Shown: one piece after another, positions 16,225 to 21,625 of the stretch
How positions within the stretch are numbered: position 1 is the first letter of the stretch
Layout of the letters: each line of letters opens with the position of its first letter
Assembly (NCBI GenBank): GCA_027488495.1
Contig: JAIYBO010000110.1
Span: 1 to 23,761, forward strand
Origin: Bacteroidota bacterium
Lineage (GTDB): Bacteria; Bacteroidota; Bacteroidia; NS11-12g; UBA955
Direction: 5' to 3'
DNA length: 23,761 nt
Program-made: the position numbers and the translations under genes
The notes under the pieces: model-generated
What the model was told of the DNA's origin: nothing
Databases searched by the model: none
Seen by the model: the letters and a program-made list of their open reading frames with translations, nothing else

Positions 16225-17252
16225 GATGTTTTTAATTCAATGAAGGATAACAATGAAGTTTCTAATTGGTTCCAATCCCATGCAAATTTTTGGAGGCTGA
16301 GATTGTTTTTTTCTACAAAATGGGCGTATGATTTATCGTAATAAACCAGCAACAACTCTACCCAAGTTTTGAAATCATCTTGTTCCAGCGCTTCTACGGC
16401 TGCCTTTTCATGTTGCCCGCCCAATCGCTTACGCAGTTTTTGGGTTTGTTCAATGAGCAATTCCTTGGGCAGGTGGGCGTATTCGGCCAAAATTCTATTG
16501 ATTCGGGTTTCACGGTCTACCAAAATCTCAATGCTCGGTGCTTGTTGCATTTGGACCCACAAACCCTGTGGAATTGCACACAAACCAATCATTCTACTTT
16601 CATTTTCAATATATGTAATCCTTTCTGGGTTTAATCCGAACAATTCAATCGCAAGCAAATTCTCGAACATTTCATTTCTGGGTTGTTCGGGCATTCCTAC
16701 TCCACCAAGTGCCGAGCCTTTATGATTTGCCAACCCTTCTAAATCAATGATTTGTTGATCTTTTTGCTGTAACAAATGCAAAATTTCAGTTTTACCTGAT
16801 CCGGTATGTCCTGCAACAAGGATGATGTTTTTTGGTGCTTCTAATGCGGCCAAAGTCCAATGCCTATATGATCGATAACCGTCCCGAATGATATAAACAG
16901 GTACGCCACTCCATTGAGTGATGGTAGATGCAATTTGGCTCCTCAATCCTCCTCGCCAACAATAAAACAAAACCGGCTTATTGTGTGATTTTTGAAGTGC
17001 CATTAAAGCGATATAGAATGCTTCAAATTTTGGTCCGGCCAACCGCAAGCCAACCTGAACAGCCACCTCTCTGCCTTTTTGTTTGTAGGTTGTGCCCACC
17101 TCGGCCCTGTCACCGTCGTTTAAAATTGGTATGTTAATGGCACCGGGGATATGTGCACGGGCAAATTCCGATTCGCTTCGAACATCTACCCAAATGTATG
17201 AGCCTTTGTGCTTGAGCGCTTCATCAATGGATAACGCTTTTGTCTGGCTCAT
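16221..17252 (-). CDS. mnmH: tRNA 2-selenouridine synthase (MnmH/SelU)
   Basis: Replaces sulfur by selenium in 2-thiouridine at the wobble position of Lys, Glu and Gln tRNAs, through a geranylated intermediate, using selenophosphate. 343 residues. The N-terminal rhodanese domain (about 5-135) contains WVDVRSESEF and catalytic Cys98 in FYCWRGG. A P-loop domain follows, with Walker A GHTGSGKT at 148-155, then DLEGLANHKGSALGG at about 170-184 and ENESRMIG, all family hallmarks. The ATG at 17252 is 6 bases after the DUF4286 stop, and the TGA overlaps the SDR start. Activity depends on selenophosphate synthetase (SelD), which is not in the window; without it MnmH may only geranylate. Confidence 0.93.
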   Translation of the reverse strand: MSQTKALSIDEALKHKGSYIWVDVRSESEFARAHIPGAINIPILNDGDRAEVGTTYKQKGREVAVQVGLRLAGPKFEAFYIALMALQKSHNKPVLFYCWRGGLRSQIASTITQWSGVPVYIIRDGYRSYRHWTLAALEAPKNIILVAGHTGSGKTEILHLLQQKDQQIIDLEGLANHKGSALGGVGMPEQPRNEMFENLLAIELFGLNPERITYIENESRMIGLCAIPQGLWVQMQQAPSIEILVDRETRINRILAEYAHLPKELLIEQTQKLRKRLGGQHEKAAVEALEQDDFKTWVELLLVYYDKSYAHFVEKNNLSLQKFAWDWNQLETSLLSFIELKTS

Positions 17253-17258
17253 TGTTAA

Positions 17259-17567
17259 TTACATGATGACTTCAAGAAGGCTTCTGTATGCAAGCACAGA
17301 GTCACCGTATTTTTCTTTGGTTTTTGCTTGCAACAACGGCGCGAATTGGTCTTTGTATTGGTTGTAACTTTCAATTGAAGGCGCTGTATACTGTATCGCA
17401 TAGTTCACACCTTCATTGTCGTTGGCTTCGGTGAGAAGCTTTAGAATTTTACATTCCGTAAAACAGCCTGTTTGCATTACTTCCGGAATGTGTTCTTCTT
17501 TCATCCAAGAAAGCCATTCATTGGCCAAATTTGGATGTAGGTTACACGTAACGTTGTAAACAATCAT
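17259..17567 (-). CDS. DUF4286 family protein
   Basis: Small cytoplasmic protein of 102 residues. The start MIVYNVTCNLHPNLANEWLS, the stretch MKEEHIPEVMQTGCF, and a later NYAIQYTAPSIE strand match the DUF4286 family of Bacteroidota, which has a ferredoxin-like, dimeric alpha/beta-barrel look; function unknown. The same frame is open upstream to 17756, but that part is out of frame with, and inside, purS, so I use the ATG at 17567, 4 bases after the purS stop. It lies 6 bases before mnmH and is co-transcribed with both. Confidence 0.78.
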   Translation of the reverse strand: MIVYNVTCNLHPNLANEWLSWMKEEHIPEVMQTGCFTECKILKLLTEANDNEGVNYAIQYTAPSIESYNQYKDQFAPLLQAKTKEKYGDSVLAYRSLLEVIM

Positions 17568-17571
17568 GAGA

Positions 17572-17823
17572 TTATTGAGCTGTGATTCGGATGTTGTAGC
17601 CTTCCATGATGAGGTTGGCCAACAATTTTTTACAAGCGGTTTCAGCCATGTTGTGCGCTTCTTCTGAAGAAACGGCCTCCAAATCCATGGTGATGAATTT
17701 TCCAATGCGCACGTTAGACGCGGTTTCGATACCAATTTTTGGCAAACCATTGGCAACTGCTTTTCCTTGAGGATCTAACAATCCTTTGAGGGGTAAGATT
17801 TCAATCTCTGCAACGAATTTCAC
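17572..17823 (-). CDS. purS: Phosphoribosylformylglycinamidine synthase subunit PurS
   Basis: Small structural subunit of the FGAM synthase complex (PurS with PurL and PurQ) in purine synthesis, thought to help channel ammonia. 83 residues, normal length. Seen: FVAEIEILPLKGLLDPQGKA at the N-terminus, SNVRIGKFI in the middle and ACKKLLANLIME near the end, all PurS hallmarks. It begins with GTG; the -7 box ends only 4 bases earlier, so the mRNA probably starts at or beside that codon. purL and purQ are not in the window. First gene of a four-gene minus operon, divergent from the GyrI-like gene by 48 bases. Confidence 0.9.
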   Translation of the reverse strand: MKFVAEIEILPLKGLLDPQGKAVANGLPKIGIETASNVRIGKFITMDLEAVSSEEAHNMAETACKKLLANLIMEGYNIRITAQ

Positions 17824-17827
17824 AATA

Positions 17828-17835
17828 CAAACCTA
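17828..17835 (-). promoter_or_regulatory. -7 box of the purS operon promoter
   Basis: Minus-strand TAGGTTTG matches TAnnTTTG exactly, 4 bases before the purS GTG. It sits within GCGTAGGTTTGTA, identical to the T9SS-cargo promoter at 14661-14673. Confidence 0.5.
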
Positions 17836-17844
17836 CGCTAAATT

Positions 17845-17869
17845 CCGCAAAAAAGCGTGTATTTTGCGG
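17845..17869. promoter_or_regulatory. Perfect palindrome CCGCAAAA-N9-TTTTGCGG in a divergent promoter
   Basis: An 8-bp perfect inverted repeat with a 9-base centre lies between purS and the GyrI-like gene. Its right arm covers most of the plus-strand -7-like box and ends 2 bases before the ATG; its left arm lies just upstream of the purS -7 box. Position and symmetry suit an operator for a dimeric regulator acting on both genes. Which regulator is unknown. Confidence 0.5.
17860..17866 (+). promoter_or_regulatory. -7-like box of the GyrI-like/LD-carboxypeptidase operon
   Basis: TATTTTG is one base shorter than TAnnTTTG and lies 5 bases before the ATG at 17872, overlapping the right arm of the palindrome. 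Confidence 0.35.
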
Positions 17870-17871
17870 TG

Positions 17872-18546
17872 ATGATTTTTGTAAAAATTAGAACCATTGG
17901 ATTGTTTGCGGTGGTGGGAATGTGTTTTGCGAATTGTGTCGAAAATTCCTCACAATCGACTAAACATGCCAAATCTACTGATTCCGCAAATCTTATAGAT
18001 ACTGTAAATTTTGCGGGTGCTGATTTAATTGGTACAGACAGTGGAATTGTCATCATTGAAACACAGAGAAAACCCACGCAATTGTTAGGAATTTGGCAAC
18101 AAATGCCAGTTTCAGCCTTGAGAGAATCCATTAAAACGCACGCACAGTTGATCGTCAATTGCATTGTTGAACACAAGTATCAGATGGATGGCGGTTTAAC
18201 GGTGTTATATAAAGAGTCTCCCAGTGTTGGTAGTGTAGATGTTTTTGTAGGCATTCCAGTTAACGGCCTGAGGGCGGGTGCCAAAGCCAAACCACTAAAA
18301 GAGGGTTTTGTAGTTGAGAATATTGAGGGTGGTAGCTATCTGAAAGCCACGGTCAATGCAGAACCTGGTTCCACTTTAAAAAATTGGGAAAAATTTATCA
18401 AATTGGTGAAGGAACGAAATTCAGAGGCCAGCGCAACGAATGGAAGCTTGGGTGGATATCCTTATTTTGAATACTATCAAGACAGTCGCAATTCCGAGAT
18501 GACAACCACTGTTTCACAAGCGATTCTTGTAATGAAAAAACAGTGA
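17872..18546 (+). CDS. Exported protein with GyrI-like (effector-binding) domain, possible lipoprotein
   Basis: 224 residues. The N-terminus (KIRTIGLFAVVGMCFANC) is a hydrophobic export signal with Cys18 and Cys22; neither has an ideal lipobox, so lipidation is possible rather than certain. After a Ser/Thr-rich linker, residues about 60-224 look like the duplicated GyrI-like/BacR effector-binding fold. In the first half, GGLTVLYKESPS leads to VDVFVGIPV; in the second, NIEGGSYLKATVN leads to GGYPYFEYYQD and TTTVSQAI. This fold binds small hydrophobic or cationic ligands in AraC/MerR regulators, but here no DNA-binding domain is present. The ATG at 17872 is preferred over an upstream GTG at 17857 that lies before the promoter box. 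Its TGA overlaps the carboxypeptidase ATG (TGATG). Family assignment is from pattern recognition. Confidence 0.55.
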   Translation: MIFVKIRTIGLFAVVGMCFANCVENSSQSTKHAKSTDSANLIDTVNFAGADLIGTDSGIVIIETQRKPTQLLGIWQQMPVSALRESIKTHAQLIVNCIVEHKYQMDGGLTVLYKESPSVGSVDVFVGIPVNGLRAGAKAKPLKEGFVVENIEGGSYLKATVNAEPGSTLKNWEKFIKLVKERNSEASATNGSLGGYPYFEYYQDSRNSEMTTTVSQAILVMKKQ

Positions 18547-19457
18547 TGCAAGTACCTCAATATCTTCAGAAAGGCGATACCGTTTTGCTCGTTGCGCCTG
18601 CACGCAATGTAAACCAAGGTGATTTGAGGGAATTCGAGGCTTGGATTAACGGGCAAGGTTGGATACTCGAGTTTGCACCAAATCTTTTTTCGGTGGATAA
18701 TCAATTTGCGGGTACTGATGATCAAAGAGCCAATGATTTGATTTGGGCTCTATCACATCCAACAGCCAAAGCGATTTTTACGGCGAGAGGTGGATATGGC
18801 AGTGTTCGAACCTTGGAGGCAATGAAAAAGAAATTGGGCGATTTGGATTGTTGGCTTCAAACACAGCATCCCAAATGGTTTGTGGGATTTAGTGATGTTA
18901 CAACCATTCATTTGTGGTTACAAAAAAACAATTGGGTCAGTATCCATGGACCTGTAGCTACACAATGGTCACTTCAACACGAATCTTCTGAAAAAAATCA
19001 ACTTCAATTGGCCAACGTGCTGAATGGCAATCCTTTGTTGTTTGAGATAGATCAAGTCAATGTGTATCGCCCGGCTAATTTTAATGGTGAATTGATTGGT
19101 GGAAATTTAAGCTTGTTGTATGCGGCGTTGGGCACAGATTTACAGCCGGTTACTGATGGCAAAGTATTATTGATTGAGGATTTGGATGAATATTTGTATC
19201 ACGTAGATCGCATGCTCATGGCATGTAAAAATGCGGGATTATTCAATAATATCCAGGCGTTGTTGGTGGGTAGTATGATCGATATGAATGACAATGCGGT
19301 GCCCTTTGGGAAAACGGTAAAAGAAATGATACTAGATTTACTTGGGGAGGCAAATTTTCCCGTTGTTTTTGATGTGCCAATGGGTCACGACAAACAAAAT
19401 TATGCGGTAAAGTTGGGAGCAGTGTGTAACTTTGACAATTCAACTTTAACCCAATAA
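18546..19457 (+). CDS. LD-carboxypeptidase, peptidase family S66
   Basis: Serine peptidase that removes the terminal D-Ala from L,D-linked muropeptide tetrapeptides during murein recycling (LdcA family); some members hydrolyse microcin C7 (MccF). 303 residues, normal length. The catalytic triad is readable: nucleophile Ser116 in VGFSDVT, Glu211 in LIEDLDE, His281 in PMGHD. It also has the family's VAPA motif near residue 16 and ARGGYGS at 80-86. No signal peptide, so it is cytoplasmic. The ATG at 18546 overlaps the preceding TGA; the GTG one codon earlier is less likely. The GtrA-like gene follows after 4 bases. Recycling is the default role; immunity-type activity cannot be excluded. Confidence 0.92.
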   Translation: MQVPQYLQKGDTVLLVAPARNVNQGDLREFEAWINGQGWILEFAPNLFSVDNQFAGTDDQRANDLIWALSHPTAKAIFTARGGYGSVRTLEAMKKKLGDLDCWLQTQHPKWFVGFSDVTTIHLWLQKNNWVSIHGPVATQWSLQHESSEKNQLQLANVLNGNPLLFEIDQVNVYRPANFNGELIGGNLSLLYAALGTDLQPVTDGKVLLIEDLDEYLYHVDRMLMACKNAGLFNNIQALLVGSMIDMNDNAVPFGKTVKEMILDLLGEANFPVVFDVPMGHDKQNYAVKLGAVCNFDNSTLTQ

Positions 19458-19461
19458 TACG

Positions 19462-19977
19462 GTGATTTCTTCCAAAACATTTATTGCATTTACAAAGTTT
19501 GGTATTGTTGGCGGTATTAGCTTTTTAGTTGATATGTCAGTGTACTATGGATCAGATGTGTTTTTGCCAAGTTACATTGCAAAAGCCATAGGAATTGTGG
19601 TTGCAACGGGATTTAACTACAAGTTGAATTCGATGTGGACATGGGGTGCGAAAAAGGGCAGTGATATTCATGAAAAGCAGCCCAGTGTTTTGCGTAACTA
19701 TCTCATTTTGTATGCCATTAGCGGTTCTGTGAATGTTTTAACCAATGAATTATTACTTTCTGTTTTGCCAGATTGGATCTTACAATTGAATGTAGTATTT
19801 CCAAACAAATTGGGGGGTGATGAAATAATTAAGAATACATTTTTGGGTAGTACACAATTATTTGCAGTAAAAATCGACAAATTATTTGCAGTACTAACAG
19901 CGACAGTGGTGGGTATGATGATCAATTTTATCGGCCAAAAACTGTGGGTGTTTGGTAAAAGTAAATCACGAGGTTAA
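19462..19977 (+). CDS. GtrA-like integral membrane protein
   Basis: 171 residues with four predicted membrane spans (about 10-30, 36-52, 78-100, 141-163). Seen: the family opening FTKFGIVGGISFLVD, NYKLNSMWTWG after span two, and the mirrored NFIGQKLWVFG after span four. GtrA-family proteins are linked to movement of undecaprenyl-phosphate-linked sugars across the inner membrane for surface-polysaccharide decoration. A loop of about 40 residues between spans three and four (103-140) is longer than I expect for the family. It starts with GTG 4 bases after the carboxypeptidase stop; no in-frame ATG occurs before residue 25. No glycosyltransferase partner is adjacent. Confidence 0.82.
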   Translation: MISSKTFIAFTKFGIVGGISFLVDMSVYYGSDVFLPSYIAKAIGIVVATGFNYKLNSMWTWGAKKGSDIHEKQPSVLRNYLILYAISGSVNVLTNELLLSVLPDWILQLNVVFPNKLGGDEIIKNTFLGSTQLFAVKIDKLFAVLTATVVGMMINFIGQKLWVFGKSKSRG

Positions 19978-19997
19978 CAAAGCATCGTCGGATGCAC

Positions 19998-20005
19998 TAA
20001 CTTTG
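19998..20005 (+). promoter_or_regulatory. -7 box of the ricT promoter
   Basis: TAACTTTG is an exact TAnnTTTG match, 29 bases before the ricT ATG. A small palindrome GCATC-GTCG-GATGC lies just upstream (19982-19995). The rest of the leader is A/T-rich without a Shine-Dalgarno site. Confidence 0.55.
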
Positions 20006-20034
20006 TAATTCATCATTTTTTAATAAAAAATAAC

Positions 20035-21549
20035 ATGGCATGTACATCTTGTGGCACCAAGGAAGGCGGAACACCCGGTGGGTGTAAGAGCAACGGAACT
20101 TGTGGTACCAGTGGTTGCAATGCATTAAACGTTTACGATTGGTTCAAAGATATGGACCTGCCTTCGGGCTATAAACCTTTCAATGTTGTAGAAGTGCGTT
20201 TCAAAGGTTCTCGAAAAGAGTTCTTTAGAAACACAAATAACTTGGAGCTTTATACCGGTGATTACGTTTGTGTAGATAGCAGCATTGGATTTGATATTGG
20301 AACGGTCTCAGCAACCGGCGAAATTGTTCGTTTGCAGTTGAAAAAATACCGAGTTCGCGAAGATTCTGACGAGATGAGGGGTATTCAAAGAGTGGCGTCG
20401 GAACGCGACATGGAACGTCAGAAAGAAGCCAAAAGCAAAGAAGACCAAACCTTGGAGCGCGCTCGGACGATTGCGTTTTCATTGAATCTGCAAATGAAAA
20501 TTTCAGACATTGAAATCCAAGGAGACGGACGCAAAGCAATCTTTTTCTATACCGCCGAAACGCGGGTTGATTTTAGAGAACTCATTAAGCGTTATGCCGA
20601 TGAATTTAAGCTGAAAATCGAAATGCGTCACATATCATATCGCGAGGAAGCTTCCCGATTGGGTGGTACTGGCGTATGTGGTAGGGAATTGTGTTGCAGT
20701 ACTTGGTTAACGGATTACAAACAAGTAAATACTGGTGCGGCGAGAGTTCAAAATTTGAGTATCAATATGGAAAAATTGGCTGGTCAGTGTGGTCGTTTGA
20801 AATGTTGCTTGAACTATGAGTTGGATCAATATGTTGAAGCCATTGACGCATTTCCCAAGGCAAAGGTGGTTAAGTTGGATACAGTGGCAGGTGTTGCTTA
20901 TGCGAGAAAAACCGATATTCTGAAAAAACTTATGTGGTTCTCATACGATGATAACCAAACATGGGTTGCTTTGCCTGTAGATAAGGTAAATGAGGTAATG
21001 GAGGAAAACAAAGGGGGTAAACAATCTGCATCCTTGCAAGATTTGGCGCCCGCGAGTGCTGTTTTAGAAAAGTTGGGCAATGGTGGGGATGATCGAAATA
21101 ATGATTTCATAGGCAATTCAGAATTGTTATCTGATGATGAATTTGCTTTGAAGAAGAGGGGCCCCGAGAGAGGGGATCAGCGCAATGGTGATCGCAGAAA
21201 AGGTGGTAACGATAGACGTCCCGAGAACCGAGGCCCACGACCAGATAACAGAGGACCAAGGCCAGAAGGCGGTCCAAGACCAGGCGGAGAAAACCGAGGC
21301 CCACGACCAGATAACCGAGGCCCAAGGCCAGAAGGCGGTCCAAGGCCAGGTGGAGAAAATCGAGGTCCACGACCAGACAACCGAGGACCAAGGCCAGAAG
21401 GTGGTCCAAGGCCAGGTGGAGAAAATCGAGGTCCACGACCAGACAACCGAGGTCCAAGGCCAGAAGGTGGTCCAAAACCTGTAAACAGTACCAAACCAAA
21501 TACAGATTCACCAAATTCAAATACTGGCGATTCGCCAAAATCAGAATAA
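20035..21549 (+). CDS. ricT: PSP1-domain protein RicT (YaaT family) with repeat-built basic tail
   Basis: In Bacillus, RicT works with RicA and RicF in an Fe-S-containing complex that supports RNase Y mRNA processing; the Bacteroidota role is less clear. 504 residues. The N-terminus is Cys-rich (Cys3, 6, 17, 23, 28), a Bacteroidota trait, followed by NVYDWFKDMDLPSG. The PSP1 core (about 50-300) contains RHISYREEASRLGGTGVCG and two cysteine groups, Cys215/220/221 and Cys252/257/258 (QCGRLKCC), which are likely Fe-S ligands. From about 374 it changes to a low-complexity Arg/Pro/Gly/Asn tail with four near-identical 22-residue units, ending in a Ser/Asn/Pro-rich tip. It has its own -7 box and a hairpin terminator. 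In many relatives gldH is nearby; it is not seen here. Confidence 0.9.
   Translation: MACTSCGTKEGGTPGGCKSNGTCGTSGCNALNVYDWFKDMDLPSGYKPFNVVEVRFKGSRKEFFRNTNNLELYTGDYVCVDSSIGFDIGTVSATGEIVRLQLKKYRVREDSDEMRGIQRVASERDMERQKEAKSKEDQTLERARTIAFSLNLQMKISDIEIQGDGRKAIFFYTAETRVDFRELIKRYADEFKLKIEMRHISYREEASRLGGTGVCGRELCCSTWLTDYKQVNTGAARVQNLSINMEKLAGQCGRLKCCLNYELDQYVEAIDAFPKAKVVKLDTVAGVAYARKTDILKKLMWFSYDDNQTWVALPVDKVNEVMEENKGGKQSASLQDLAPASAVLEKLGNGGDDRNNDFIGNSELLSDDEFALKKRGPERGDQRNGDRRKGGNDRRPENRGPRPDNRGPRPEGGPRPGGENRGPRPDNRGPRPEGGPRPGGENRGPRPDNRGPRPEGGPRPGGENRGPRPDNRGPRPEGGPKPVNSTKPNTDSPNSNTGDSPKSE
21223..21480 (+). repeat. 66-bp tandem repeat coding for the RicT tail
   Basis: Three full units and one shortened unit, starting at 21223, 21289, 21355 and 21421. 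Each encodes ENRGPRPDNRGPRPEGGPRPGG-type peptide, itself built from smaller N/P-R-G-P-R-P steps. Units 3 and 4 are nearly identical at the DNA level, which suggests recent duplication. The length is a multiple of three, so copy-number change would keep the frame. Confidence 0.93.
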
Positions 21550-21552
21550 CAA

Positions 21553-21585
21553 CAAGAGAGGGGCGCCATTGGCGCCCCTCTTGTT
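21553..21585 (+). terminator. Hairpin terminator after ricT
   Basis: GAGAGGGGCGCC, loop ATT, then GGCGCCCCTC: an 11-bp perfect core stem that can extend through CAAGAG/CTCTTG in an alternative pairing. It lies a few bases after the ricT stop and is followed by TTGTTTAAAAT, moderately T-rich. Confidence 0.75.
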
Positions 21586-21601
21586 TAAAATAAAATCGGA
21601 A

Positions 21602-21621
21602 TTGCTGGCAAGTGCCAACAA
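21602..21621 (-). terminator. Hairpin terminator after carB
   Basis: On the minus strand TTGTTGGCA, CT, TGCCAGCAA: a 9-bp stem with one G-U wobble, starting 4 bases after the carB stop. It is followed by ATTCCGATTTTATTTT. It stands apart from the ricT terminator, so the convergent pair appears to have one hairpin each. Confidence 0.55.
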
Positions 21622-21625
21622 AGTA

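Noticed and set aside
17568..17756. Longer DUF4286 protein beginning inside purS
   Set aside because: The extra part is the out-of-frame complement of purS coding sequence; the DUF4286 match begins at the ATG at 17567.
21223..21480. CRISPR-like direct repeats
   Set aside because: The units abut without unique spacers and encode an in-frame peptide repeat.
21107..21569. Long open frames in other frames and on the minus strand over the ricT tail
   Set aside because: A 66-bp repeat without stops in several frames gives repetitive shadow frames; only the ricT frame continues a conserved domain.
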